Below are positions 1 through 7,795 of a stretch of DNA of 37,530 nucleotides, one piece after another. A program made the translations under genes and the position numbers. Location: assembly GCA_947628515.1 (NCBI GenBank), contig CANRAG010000013.1, positions 1-37,530 of the forward strand, given 5' to 3'. Every line of letters starts with the position of its first letter. Position 1 is the first letter of the stretch. A model generated the notes under the pieces. It ran no database searches, was not told where the DNA came from, and worked only from the letters and a program-made list of their open reading frames with translations. This stretch comes from an uncultured Clostridia bacterium. Its GTDB lineage: Bacteria > Bacillota > Clostridia > UBA1381.

Positions 1-681
1 CATATGGTGGACTGCGTGCTGTATTTTGAGGGCGACAGACAGCTCTCGTTCAGAATACTTCGAGCCGTTAAGAACCGATTCGGCTCTACAAATGAAATAG
101 GCGTATTTGAAATGCGGGATGTAGGCCTTGTAGAAGTGGAAAACCCGTCAAAAATGCTGCTTGAGGGCAGACCCGACGATATTTCCGGCAGCGCCATTGT
201 GTGCGCTATGGAGGGCACCAGAGGAATACTTGCCGAAATACAGGCGCTTGTCACCCCGACCGGGTTCGGAAATCCGCGCAGAATGAGCGACGGTATAGAG
301 CTTAACCGCGTTCTTTTGCTCACGGCGGTGCTTGAAAAACGCGCAAGGATGAATTTGTCAAGCTCGGATATATATATCAACGTCGCGGGCGGACTGCGTA
401 TTGACGAAACGGCGGCGGATTTGGGCATATGCGTCGCGATAGCCGCAAGCCGCGCCGATGTTGTTATACCGCCCGATATGGTGTTTATAGGCGAGGTCGG
501 TCTGGGCGGCGAGCTGCGCGCGGTATCGCAGCTTGAAAAAAGACTTACGGAAGCGGCAAACTTAGGGTTTAAAACAGCAGTCGCGCCGAAGCAATCCATG
601 CGCGGTGTGAAGATACCCGACAGGATTAAGGTATTCGGAGCGCGCACGGTGAGCGAAGCAATTGCAATGTTCAGAAAGTGA
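1..681 (+). CDS. radA: DNA repair protein RadA (Sms), C-terminal part, cut by window edge
   Basis: RadA is a RecA-like ATPase/helicase that helps branch migration and processing of recombination intermediates. The frame is open from the first base, so the start lies outside the window; 226 codons remain of a protein usually about 450 residues long. The visible part begins just before the RadA signature KNRFGSTNE (about residues 24-32) and continues into the Lon-protease-like C-terminal domain, with the conserved stretches NPRRMSDGI and GEVGLGGELRAV. The N-terminal zinc finger and Walker A are not in the window. The stop codon is followed 7 bases later by the ATG of the DUF6062-like gene, so the two are probably co-transcribed. 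Confidence 0.95.
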   Translation, partial: HMVDCVLYFEGDRQLSFRILRAVKNRFGSTNEIGVFEMRDVGLVEVENPSKMLLEGRPDDISGSAIVCAMEGTRGILAEIQALVTPTGFGNPRRMSDGIELNRVLLLTAVLEKRARMNLSSSDIYINVAGGLRIDETAADLGICVAIAASRADVVIPPDMVFIGEVGLGGELRAVSQLEKRLTEAANLGFKTAVAPKQSMRGVKIPDRIKVFGARTVSEAIAMFRK

Positions 682-688
682 GGCATAT

Positions 689-1444
689 ATGAAGGAACAG
701 ATTTATACAATCCCTGTTAACGAGGCGTACGACAAGGACTATGAATGTCCGCTGTGCGAGCTGGAAAAGCAGCAGGAATACGAAGCGGTCAAATACGCGC
801 TCGGCGCGGCTATGATGGAGCCGGATTTCAGAATGGAGTCCAACGAGAAGGGCTATTGCAACCGCCATTTCTCGCAGATGTTCGACGCAAAAAACAAGCT
901 GCCGCTCGCGCTCGTGCTCGACACGCACCTCTTAGAGCTGAGAAAGAAAATCGAAAAGCTTGAAAAGGCGGCGAAATCACTCGAAAATGAAAAGGGCGGA
1001 CTTTTTAAAAAGAACAGTGGCGAAAAGGTTATAACGGAAATATCCGAAACCCTCGGCAAAACGGAAAAGACCTGCATGGTATGCGAAAAGGTAAATCACA
1101 CAATGGAGCGGTATATAGACGTCCTGCTTTATATGTGGGTTAACGATGAAAATTTCCGCGAAAAATTTGCGCGTTCAAGGGGCGTTTGCCTGAAGCATTT
1201 CAGGGAGCTTGCGGAGACCGCGCCCAAGAGCATAAAGGGTGACGCGGGCAAGTTCATAGGCATGCTTATTAATAAAGAAATATCGGAACTAAAGCGCATA
1301 CAGGATGATATACATAAATTCACGCTTAAATTTGATTACCGCAACCGTGACATGGAGCTCGGCGAGGCTATAAACGCGCCCGTGCGCACAATAGAAAAAA
1401 TTTCAGGATATATCACGCCGTATGAGGACGACGAGCAGTCGTAA
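689..1444 (+). CDS. DUF6062-like cysteine-rich protein
   Basis: A soluble protein of 251 residues with four Cys-containing motifs: CPLCELE near the N-terminus, CNRH, CMVC in the middle and CLKHF. Their spacing resembles two metal-binding halves, each a CxxC followed by a C..H, so a zinc or Fe-S protein is possible. I recognise it as a clostridial uncharacterised family (probably DUF6062) that is often placed next to radA; the function is unknown. I chose the ATG at 689, which has GTGAGG five bases upstream overlapping the end of radA; an in-frame TTG at 662 has no such site. A bidirectional terminator follows directly. Confidence 0.75.
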   Translation: MKEQIYTIPVNEAYDKDYECPLCELEKQQEYEAVKYALGAAMMEPDFRMESNEKGYCNRHFSQMFDAKNKLPLALVLDTHLLELRKKIEKLEKAAKSLENEKGGLFKKNSGEKVITEISETLGKTEKTCMVCEKVNHTMERYIDVLLYMWVNDENFREKFARSRGVCLKHFRELAETAPKSIKGDAGKFIGMLINKEISELKRIQDDIHKFTLKFDYRNRDMELGEAINAPVRTIEKISGYITPYEDDEQS

Positions 1445-1449
1445 ATAAA

Positions 1450-1488
1450 ACGCACCCACGGACATAATGTCAGAGGGTGCGTGTTTTT
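1450..1488. terminator. Bidirectional rho-independent terminator
   Basis: ACGCACCC (1450-1457) pairs with GGGTGCGT (1475-1482), with a smaller GACAT/ATGTC pair inside. A T-run follows on the plus strand and a T-rich tract on the minus strand, so it can end both the radA transcript and the rpmH-jag transcript. Confidence 0.85.
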
Positions 1489-1494
1489 TAATTG

Positions 1495-2445
1495 TCAATC
1501 CTTTGAATGAGCCGCGAGATATTCCTCGAAGTTCTTATACTCCGCCTTGTGCTGCTGCGGCTTGAAATCAGCCTTGTATGTTGCCGTTCCTGCCGGTGAC
1601 GAGGCCGGCTTTTCGTCCTTGCCGTACGGCTGACGGCTATAGCTTCCGCGTCCGCCCTGCGAAAAACGGCGATTGTCATTCCTGCCCTTATATCCGCCCT
1701 TTTTATAGGCCTTGGGATTTTTCGGCGCAATTACTACCTTCCTGTACGGCTCCTGACCGACGGAGAAGGTTGTAACATCCTCACTGTCCTGGAGATTGGA
1801 ATGGATTATTCGCCTCTCATACGGATTCATGGGCTCTAACGCAAACTTCTTACCGGTTTTTGCCACCTTCTGCGCGAGTCTGTTTGAAAGCGCCACAAGC
1901 GCCTCCGAACGCTTTTCGCGATAATTCTCCGTATCTATGGATACCTTGATATAATCCTCAGATGACTGATTTACAACGAGCGATGTAAGATATTGCAAAC
2001 TGTCGAGCGTGTCGCCGCGCTTGCCTATAACAATGCCCATGTTATCGCCCTCAAGGTCGATTTTTACTATGTTTTCCTCAAATACAGCGCTTACCTTGAC
2101 ATCGAGCCCCATAGCTGAAAGTATGTCGCTTATAAACGCCTTCGCATTCTCCTCCGGAGCCTGCGAGTTGTATACCCTGTTCTTCGGAGCCTGTGTTTCC
2201 GGCTCCGAAACAGGCTTCGCCTCCGGCTCATCGGTCGGCTGCGCCGTATCCTTTACGGATACCTTCACAACCGCTTCCTTTGAACCCAGTCCCAAAAAGC
2301 CTTTTGACGGCTCCTGGACTATTACTATCTCTGCTTCGTCCTCATTGACGCCCAGCTCGCTAAGTGCTTCGGCTATTGCCTCCTCAACGCTTTTTGCCCT
2401 TTTTTCTATGCTGGTTATTGTACTTGGATTCGGGAACTTTGACAA
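1495..2445 (-). CDS. jag: Jag/KhpB (EloR, SpoIIIJ-associated) RNA-binding protein
   Basis: Jag-type proteins are cytoplasmic RNA-binding proteins that, with KhpA, influence cell elongation and sporulation in Bacillota. In order, the sequence has a Jag-N domain (about residues 10-55, with GFLGLGSKEAVV), a type II KH domain (IGKRGDTLDSLQYL) and an R3H domain (MNPYERRIIHSNL). A Gly/Arg/Tyr-rich, probably disordered tail of about 70 residues follows, longer than usual. The frame is open upstream to an ATG at 2481, but I prefer the TTG at 2445: a strong AGGGGAGG sits six bases before it, and the ATG lacks a site. This start lies inside the end of yidC (62-bp overlap), suggesting translational coupling. 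It gives 316 residues. Confidence 0.92.
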   Translation of the reverse strand: MSKFPNPSTITSIEKRAKSVEEAIAEALSELGVNEDEAEIVIVQEPSKGFLGLGSKEAVVKVSVKDTAQPTDEPEAKPVSEPETQAPKNRVYNSQAPEENAKAFISDILSAMGLDVKVSAVFEENIVKIDLEGDNMGIVIGKRGDTLDSLQYLTSLVVNQSSEDYIKVSIDTENYREKRSEALVALSNRLAQKVAKTGKKFALEPMNPYERRIIHSNLQDSEDVTTFSVGQEPYRKVVIAPKNPKAYKKGGYKGRNDNRRFSQGGRGSYSRQPYGKDEKPASSPAGTATYKADFKPQQHKAEYKNFEEYLAAHSKD

Positions 2446-3364
2446 CGAAGTCCTCCCCTTTCTTTTTATCAAAATATACATTTAACACGATCTGCTGGAT
2501 AATCTGGAACACACCGCTCGCAATCCAGTAAAGACCGATACCCGCCGGCAATATAAGTGTGAAATAGCCCGTCATAACCGGCATCATCCATACCATTGCC
2601 TTATTCATTGACTGTGCCTGATCATTGCCCTGATTTTTATCCTGTCCCGAGAGATGCATTGATACCTTATTCTGCGCAACTGATGAAATAATCGCAAATA
2701 TCGGAATTAAAAGCAACAGGACGATGCTTAAATTGCCCATAATGTCGCCGAAGCAGCCAAACGCTGTCCACGGTGTGCTCGACAGGTCAAGTCCCAAAAA
2801 CTTAAAGTTTATATACCACGGGTCGCCCGCGCCGTTTATTATATGCGCCCAATTCGAAATTTGGATTTGCGATTGTCCCATGAGCTGCTCCACGGAGTAT
2901 TCCGCAACGCTGCCGAGGTTGTTTCCTGCCGCAATCATTGCGTCCCTAAGGTGAGTAACCTTGTTTACGACATCGGTGGCTTGCGCCAGAGCGTCGCCCT
3001 TGTACGGCACATTAAACATATAGGTGAGTGGTTTCTGTATCGCCTGATACAAAGCAATAAGTATAGGCATCTGTATAAGCAGCGGCAGACATCCGCCCGT
3101 CATGCTTACACCGTTTTCCCTGTAGACCTTCGCCATTTCCTGCTGGAGCTTGGTCTGATCATTGGCATATTTCCGCTGAAGCTCAGCTATAATCGGCTGA
3201 ATTTTCTGCTGTTTTTTCATGGCCCGCTGCGATTTAATATTCAGCGGCAGTAATATGAGCTTAATTACAACCGTAAACAGTATAATCGCGACACCATAGT
3301 TCTGAACCAGCTCATAAATCGTCTTTATGATCCAGCCCATACCCATAACGATATAATGCCACAT
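2384..3364 (-). CDS. yidC: YidC/Oxa1-family membrane protein insertase (SpoIIIJ type)
   Basis: A 326-residue membrane insertase of the short Gram-positive type without the large periplasmic domain. Hydrophobic segments are visible at about residues 22-42, 92-112, 210-230 and 265-295. A basic amphipathic stretch after the first (SQRAMKKQQKIQPII) forms the cytoplasmic hairpin of the family, and the C-terminus is strongly basic (KKGKKR). There is no lipobox. ATG at 3364 has GGAAGGA upstream. It follows yidD by 23 bases and overlaps jag, the standard gene order. In sporulating relatives this insertase acts with SpoIIIAE in forespore signalling; the spoIIIA operon is about 7 kb away. Confidence 0.96.
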   Translation of the reverse strand: MWHYIVMGMGWIIKTIYELVQNYGVAIILFTVVIKLILLPLNIKSQRAMKKQQKIQPIIAELQRKYANDQTKLQQEMAKVYRENGVSMTGGCLPLLIQMPILIALYQAIQKPLTYMFNVPYKGDALAQATDVVNKVTHLRDAMIAAGNNLGSVAEYSVEQLMGQSQIQISNWAHIINGAGDPWYINFKFLGLDLSSTPWTAFGCFGDIMGNLSIVLLLLIPIFAIISSVAQNKVSMHLSGQDKNQGNDQAQSMNKAMVWMMPVMTGYFTLILPAGIGLYWIASGVFQIIQQIVLNVYFDKKKGEDFVVKVPESKYNNQHRKKGKKR

Positions 3365-3387
3365 AAATATTCCTTCCCGGTGCGTGG

Positions 3388-3603
3388 TTACGGAACCGGA
3401 TCATATCCGTGTCCGCCGAACGGTCTGCATCTTAGCAGCCTGCGGACGGCAAGATAACTGCCCTTAACCGCACCATATTTTTCTACCGCCTCAAGAGCAT
3501 ATTCAGAGCAGGTGGGAATAAACCTGCAACAGCCTCCGCCCTTTATCGGTGATATGTGGTGTCTGTAGAACTTAATTAAACAAATCAAAATCTTTTTAAT
3601 CAT
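3388..3603 (-). CDS. yidD: Membrane protein insertion efficiency factor YidD
   Basis: A 71-residue protein with the complete family signature: GGGCCRFIPTCSEYA, then an AVEKYG helix and RCRPFGGHGYDPVP at the C-terminus. YidD is a small membrane-associated protein thought to help YidC-dependent insertion. The start overlaps the end of rnpA by 8 bases, which implies coupled translation. Its length and position between rnpA and yidC are typical. Confidence 0.97.
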   Translation of the reverse strand: MIKKILICLIKFYRHHISPIKGGGCCRFIPTCSEYALEAVEKYGAVKGSYLAVRRLLRCRPFGGHGYDPVP

Positions 3604-3952
3604 GATATTCGTCTCTTGCGCTCAGAATTCCGAGTCTTAACAATACAAATTCCAAATCCTTTGAAATCTGAGCATATGTCTTGCCGGCGGCCCTGTTTCT
3701 CGCTACTATAATCATGTCCGAGCAGCCTGTCAGCCTGTCCTCCAAAAGCCTGTAGCTCTCTCGCATAAGCCGTTTGGCTCTATTTCGCGCCACCGCGTTT
3801 CCGAGACGTCTGCTCACGGTGAAGCCCGCCCTGTTACAGTCCAGCTTATTCGGCTGCATATAGACAACCACAAATCCTCCGGCAACGGATTTTCCGCGCG
3901 AATACAAGCGGCGGAAATCCCTGTTTAGTTTTATCGGCTGAGTATTCTTCAA
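3596..3952 (-). CDS. rnpA: Ribonuclease P protein component
   Basis: This basic protein binds the RNase P RNA and helps 5' maturation of tRNAs. The family motif FTVSRRLGNAVARNRAKRLMRES is present, split here as FTVSRRLGNAV and RNRAKRLMRE, and NRDFRRLYSRGKS lies near the N-terminus. The frame extends to an ATG at 3970 without a ribosome site. A TTG at 3952, with GGGGAG ten bases before it, gives 118 residues and the usual eight residues before the NRDFRR motif, so I prefer it. It is not certain. The gene is separated from rpmH by an attenuator-like hairpin. Confidence 0.93.
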   Translation of the reverse strand: MKNTQPIKLNRDFRRLYSRGKSVAGGFVVVYMQPNKLDCNRAGFTVSRRLGNAVARNRAKRLMRESYRLLEDRLTGCSDMIIVARNRAAGKTYAQISKDLEFVLLRLGILSARDEYHD

Positions 3953-3973
3953 AACCCCAACACTCCCCATATC

Positions 3974-4023
3974 CGAAAAAAGAGCGTCCCTTGCAAGGCA
4001 TCTTTACCCTTGAGAAGCTCTTT
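3974..4023 (-). terminator. Attenuator-like hairpin between rpmH and rnpA
   Basis: On the minus strand AAAGAGC (4023-4017) pairs with GCTCTTT (3985-3979), with an inner CAAGG/CCTTG helix and a T-run after the stem. It would stop part of the transcripts after rpmH, giving more L34 mRNA than rnpA mRNA. Confidence 0.75.
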
Positions 4024-4037
4024 ATTTTAGGTAAAAC

Positions 4038-4181
4038 TTACTTATCTGAAGTTGTAAGAATTTTTCTGCCCTTAGCTCGTCTTGCCGCGAGAACCTTTCT
4101 TCCCGCCTTGGTAGCCATTCTCGCTCTGAAGCCGTGAACCTTCACTCTCTGACGCTTCTTCGGCTGAAATGTCATTTTCAT
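4038..4181 (-). CDS. rpmH: 50S ribosomal protein L34
   Basis: A 47-residue, highly basic ribosomal protein of the large subunit. It starts [12 protein letters not shown] and contains [20 protein letters not shown], the near-invariant L34 core. The tail [11 protein letters not shown] is a few residues longer than in many species. AGGAGGTG lies nine bases before the ATG at 4181, and a consensus promoter precedes the gene. It is the first gene of the rpmH-rnpA-yidD-yidC-jag cluster. The usual divergent neighbour dnaA is not present upstream. Confidence 0.97.
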   Translation of the reverse strand: MKMTFQPKKRQRVKVHGFRARMATKAGRKVLAARRAKGRKILTTSDK

Positions 4182-4261
4182 AAGTATATACACCTCCTGT
4201 ATTAATTACCGCGATCCCGATTGACCGCATTTACTTCCAAATATGATTAGACACCGTTCTT

Positions 4262-4290
4262 ATTATATAGGGTAAAACTTGTTTTGTCAA
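4262..4290 (-). promoter_or_regulatory. Sigma-A promoter of rpmH operon
   Basis: TTGACA (4290-4285) and TATAAT (4267-4262) are separated by 17 bases on the minus strand, a perfect consensus. Transcription would start near 4255, about 75 bases before the rpmH ATG. The AACTTG/CAAGTT symmetry around the -35 box may also serve as a weak terminator for the upstream gene. Confidence 0.88.
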
Positions 4291-4306
4291 GTGTTTTTTT
4301 TATTTT

Positions 4307-5149
4307 TTATCTCCAGCCCATGCTCTTTTCGTAATTGACAATCGTGGTGTGGTTTGCTTTTTCATAGGAATTAAACGCGGCGACAACCGCGTCCTGCGAT
4401 GTTGTTGTTCCGTAGTACCATGACTGCGCATCAAAATACGCCTGATATTCGGGAGTAGAGAATATGTATCCGTGACGGGCGTACATTTCGTTAAGTATGA
4501 GCCGAACCTCATCCCTTGTATAATAGGAAAGCTCGCTTGCGGTTATATACTTACGGTCGGTATCATAAATATATCCTCTTGATGACGGATTTGGTTTTAC
4601 CGGCTCCATGGTCGTATCGTCAATCAAATCACCGTTTTCCACCGGTGTATTTGTATCGCTGCTGTCCGAAGATGAGTTATTGTTTGCAAATATGTAAAAG
4701 GCGGCGCCGCCCGCGGCAAGGATGATAACCGCCACGGCTATTATTATCGCAATAATTACCGAATTATTATCCTTCTGTCTTACCGTCGTGTTATAATTTC
4801 CGTTATTATAACCGTTATACCTCTCCTGATTGTTCCCAAAGCTATTATTACTGCCATAACCGCCCGCGGAATTGTTATATCCGTGTGGGTTATACTCATA
4901 CATCATTTTCAGTTTATTGTCGTCCATCATAACGGTTGCATCATTTTCCTCCACAGGACTGTTGACCGGACTCCCGCAGGAGGGGCAGAAGGTATCTTCA
5001 GGGAATATTTCCATACCGCATTTTTTACAATAAACGCCCTCGCCCGCGCCCGAGGCTACGCCCTCGACTGCCGTATCCGTTCTCGCTCCGCAGGACGGAC
5101 AAAACATTACGCCGTTCTCCAATACTGCTCCGCAATTTTTACAATTCAT
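4307..5149 (-). CDS. Zinc-ribbon membrane protein with YARHG domain
   Basis: A protein of 280 residues. Two N-terminal zinc ribbons are visible (CKNCG...CPSCG at about 3-21, and CKKCG...CPSCG at about 41-60). An Asn/Gly/Tyr-rich linker follows, then one membrane helix (about 130-153) and a C-terminal YARHG domain (LNEMYARHGYIFSTPEYQAYF). YARHG domains are found outside the membrane or in the periplasm of many bacteria; their ligand is not known, though a link to cell-wall material is suspected. The zinc ribbons would face the cytoplasm. AAGGGTGAT precedes the ATG. It stands alone between nfnB and rpmH. Confidence 0.8.
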   Translation of the reverse strand: MNCKNCGAVLENGVMFCPSCGARTDTAVEGVASGAGEGVYCKKCGMEIFPEDTFCPSCGSPVNSPVEENDATVMMDDNKLKMMYEYNPHGYNNSAGGYGSNNSFGNNQERYNGYNNGNYNTTVRQKDNNSVIIAIIIAVAVIILAAGGAAFYIFANNNSSSDSSDTNTPVENGDLIDDTTMEPVKPNPSSRGYIYDTDRKYITASELSYYTRDEVRLILNEMYARHGYIFSTPEYQAYFDAQSWYYGTTTSQDAVVAAFNSYEKANHTTIVNYEKSMGWR

Positions 5150-5271
5150 AAATTATCACCCTTCCTTTTGTTTCAAAACCGTACTACCATGTTTTACGCT
5201 CACTTCTCAGCAAATATTTATGGTTTCTCCGCATCCTTTACCCTTTGCCGGTCACGTGCCGCCCGTCATAT

Positions 5272-5305
5272 GCAAAATGGTGCGAATATATAAACTCCGC
5301 ACCAT
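5272..5305 (-). terminator. Terminator of nfnAB
   Basis: On the minus strand ATGGTGCG (5305-5298, read as reverse complement) pairs with CGCACCAT (5284-5277 side), followed by TTTTGC. It lies about 13 bases after the nfnB stop. Confidence 0.7.
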
Positions 5306-5317
5306 AGCAAATCGTCT

Positions 5318-6712
5318 TTACGCGTTAAGCTCCGCGTCAATGGCGGCGGCAGCCTTCTTACCCGCGCCCATAGCAAGAATAACCGTCGCGGCGCCCGTGA
5401 CCACGTCACCGCCGGCGTAAACTCTCGCTTTGGTCGTAAGACCGTCCTCATCCGCAATGATACAGCCCCTCCTATTCGTTTCAAGGCCGTCCGTCGTCTG
5501 ACGGATCAGCGGGTTCGGAGTCTGACCTATCGCCACAACCACCGTGTCGATATCAAGAACCTCCTCGCTGCCCTCTATCGGTATCGGACTTCTTCTGCCG
5601 CTTTCGTCCGGCTCGCCAAGCTCCATATGGATAACCTCCATACCGTCCACCCAGCCTTCATCATTGCCGAGAATTTTTGTCGGGTTTTGCAGGAGCTTAA
5701 AGATAATACCTTCCTGCTCCGCGTGCTCTACCTCCTCGCCTCTCGCGGGCAGTTCTGCCCTGCCGCGGCGATATACGATATAGACGTTTTCCGCGCCCAA
5801 CCGCTTCGCGCTTCTCGCGGCGTCCATCGCAACATTTCCGCCGCCCAAAACCGCCACATTCTTACCCACAAATACCGGGGTGTCATATTCGGGGAACTTA
5901 TAGCCCTTCATAAGATTTATTCTTGTAAGAAACTCATTTGCCGAGTACACGCCGTTAAGGCTCTCGCCCTCAATGCCCATAAACCTCGGCAGACCCGCGC
6001 CCGAGCCTATGTAAACCGCGTCGTAGCCCATATCATTAAACAGCTCGTCAACTGTTAGAGTTCTGCCTATGATTACGTTGGTCTGTATGTCAACGCCCAT
6101 CTTTTTAAGGTTTGCAATTTCCTTCTGAACAATGTCCTTTGGAAGTCTGAATTCCGGTATGCCGTACATAAGCACACCGCCCGCCGTGTGGAACGCCTCG
6201 TAGACCGTTACGGCGTAACCGAGCTTCGCGAGGTCACCCGCAACCGTAAGTCCGGACGGGCCGGAGCCTATAACCGCGACTTTCTTCCCGTTCGGCGCCG
6301 GAATTTCAAACGAGTCCTCCACATTTGCCATATGATAATCGGCGGCAAATCTCTCAAGACGGCCGATACCCACCGGCTCGCCCTTTATGCCGCGTACGCA
6401 TTTTGCTTCGCACTGCTTTTCCTGGGGACATACACGTCCGCATACAGCCGGCAGAGCGTTTGTTTCCTTTATCTTCTGATACGCGCCCTCGAAGTCTCCC
6501 TCTTTCATAAGTGAGATGAACTCCGGTATTTTAACCGACACCGGACACCCGCTTCTGCAGGGACTGTTCTTGCAGTTAAGACATCTCTGCGCCTCGTCAA
6601 CTGCCATCTCTGCGGTGTATCCCGTCGTTACCTCCAGGAAATTCTTATTTCGCACATCCGGCGCCTGTTCGGGCATCGGATTTTTATCCAATCTCATATT
6701 AGGCTTTGCCAT
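5318..6712 (-). CDS. nfnB: NfnB/GltA-type NADPH-binding flavoprotein subunit
   Basis: This 464-residue protein belongs to the glutamate-synthase small-subunit family. The N-terminal domain carries two [4Fe-4S] cysteine clusters (CLNCKNSPCRSGCPV and CGRVCPQEKQCEAKC). FAD-binding (VIGSGPSGL) and NADPH-binding (VLGGGNVAMDAARSA) Rossmann motifs follow. No large glutamate synthase subunit lies nearby; instead it directly follows an NfnA-like gene (14 bases apart). The pair therefore most likely forms NfnAB, the electron-bifurcating NADH-dependent reduced ferredoxin:NADP+ oxidoreductase that balances redox carriers in anaerobes. Its other annotation, homotetrameric GltA, is less likely because of the neighbour. 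AAGGAGG precedes the ATG. Confidence 0.9.
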   Translation of the reverse strand: MAKPNMRLDKNPMPEQAPDVRNKNFLEVTTGYTAEMAVDEAQRCLNCKNSPCRSGCPVSVKIPEFISLMKEGDFEGAYQKIKETNALPAVCGRVCPQEKQCEAKCVRGIKGEPVGIGRLERFAADYHMANVEDSFEIPAPNGKKVAVIGSGPSGLTVAGDLAKLGYAVTVYEAFHTAGGVLMYGIPEFRLPKDIVQKEIANLKKMGVDIQTNVIIGRTLTVDELFNDMGYDAVYIGSGAGLPRFMGIEGESLNGVYSANEFLTRINLMKGYKFPEYDTPVFVGKNVAVLGGGNVAMDAARSAKRLGAENVYIVYRRGRAELPARGEEVEHAEQEGIIFKLLQNPTKILGNDEGWVDGMEVIHMELGEPDESGRRSPIPIEGSEEVLDIDTVVVAIGQTPNPLIRQTTDGLETNRRGCIIADEDGLTTKARVYAGGDVVTGAATVILAMGAGKKAAAAIDAELNA

Positions 6713-6726
6713 TTTCGTATTCCTCC

Positions 6727-7578
6727 TTATTCAGCATTGTTGGTTCTGCCAATTCTGCAATGACCTTCCTCGCACGAACGCGCCTCGTAGTCCTTAAACA
6801 TTCTGCCGCGCTTTGCCGCGCTGTCCCAATCAATCTTGTGGCCGTCAAAATCCGGGCCGTCTACGCATGCAAACTTTGTCTCGCCGTCAACCGTAATACG
6901 GCAACCGCCGCACATGCCCGTACCGTCAATCATAACCGGGTTCATGCTGACCATAGTCGGGATATTATACTTCTCTGTAAGCTTGCATACAAACTTCATC
7001 ATCACAAGCGGTCCTATTGCTATGACCTCGTCAAACTTCTCGCCCGCGAGAATTTCCTTCTCGAGCATATCCGTAACAAATCCCTTTGTACCGTTTGAGC
7101 CGTCGTCGGTTGCGACGATAAGCTTTGTGGCAATCTTCTTAAGCTCGTCCTCAAGAATTATAAGCTCCTTATTTCTAAATCCCGTGATAACCGTGACGTC
7201 GGCGCCAAGCTCGTTAAGCTTCTTTGCCTGCGGATAAGCGATAGCCGTTCCCAGGCCTCCGCCTATAACCGCGTACTTTTTATTTCCGTCAAGCGGTGTC
7301 GGCTTTCCGAGCGGGCCGGCGAAATCCGAAAGATACTCGCCCGCTTCCATAGCGCCCAAATCCTTTGTGGTCTTTCCGACAATCTGAACAATTATTGTAA
7401 TCGTGCCCTTTTCTCTGTCATATCCCTCAATCGTGAACGGCACGCGCTCGCCGTACTCGTCAATCCTTAAAATAATAAACTGCCCCGGCTCTGCCTTACG
7501 CGCGATAAGCGGAGCCTCAACCTCCATAAGAAATACCGTGGGATTAAGCATTTCCTTTCTCACTATTTTATAAGCCAT
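6727..7578 (-). CDS. nfnA: NfnA, ferredoxin-NADP+ reductase-like subunit
   Basis: A 283-residue protein of the dihydroorotate dehydrogenase electron-transfer (PyrK-like) family. The N-terminal half is a FAD-binding barrel (PGQFIILR, then GERVPFTI), and the middle is an NAD(H)-binding domain (AVIGGGLGTAIAYPQAK). The C-terminus has the [2Fe-2S] ligands CGGCR and FACVDGPDFDG. In NfnAB this subunit binds NADH and the [2Fe-2S] cluster. No pyrD is adjacent, which argues against a PyrK role. I chose the ATG at 7578, with GAGGTGA nine bases upstream; the GTG at 7590 overlaps that site. Confidence 0.9.
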   Translation of the reverse strand: MAYKIVRKEMLNPTVFLMEVEAPLIARKAEPGQFIILRIDEYGERVPFTIEGYDREKGTITIIVQIVGKTTKDLGAMEAGEYLSDFAGPLGKPTPLDGNKKYAVIGGGLGTAIAYPQAKKLNELGADVTVITGFRNKELIILEDELKKIATKLIVATDDGSNGTKGFVTDMLEKEILAGEKFDEVIAIGPLVMMKFVCKLTEKYNIPTMVSMNPVMIDGTGMCGGCRITVDGETKFACVDGPDFDGHKIDWDSAAKRGRMFKDYEARSCEEGHCRIGRTNNAE

Positions 7579-7643
7579 AATCTCATTCACCTCATTATAT
7601 TTTCGCCCGCCAAAAGCGGGGTCTTATTCTAAAGCCTTATGTT

Positions 7644-7672
7644 ATTTTATCATATTATTGATAATTATTCAA
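7644..7672 (-). promoter_or_regulatory. Promoter of nfnAB with overlapping inverted repeat
   Basis: TTGAAT (7672-7667), 17-base spacer, TAAAAT (7649-7644), with an extended TG before the -10. The inverted repeat TATTGA-N7-TCAATA (7656-7674) covers the -35 and spacer, a good place for a repressor to bind. The regulator cannot be named. Confidence 0.7.
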
Positions 7673-7715
7673 TAGGTAGATTATGATTTTTTAGCATATA
7701 AACCGTTTTTTTTGC

Positions 7716-7750
7716 AAAAAAAATCACCGTGACGACGCACAGTGATTTTT
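7716..7750 (-). terminator. Terminator of the DUF4190-like gene
   Basis: AAAAATCAC (7719-7727) pairs with GTGATTTTT (7742-7750). On the minus strand the stem ends in a long T-run. It can also act on the plus strand. Confidence 0.8.
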
Positions 7751-7795
7751 CTCGTTTCAATACCGCTAAGGACAAATTGCCGAAGCTGATTTGCG

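Noticed and set aside
4268-4305. Plus-strand hairpin AACTTG/CAAGTG followed by a long T-run
   Set aside because: It looks like a terminator, but no plus-strand gene leads into it; the same bases form the rpmH promoter on the other strand.
5318-7578. Glutamate synthase small subunit plus PyrK
   Set aside because: No large glutamate synthase subunit and no pyrD are adjacent; adjacency of these two subunits fits NfnAB better.
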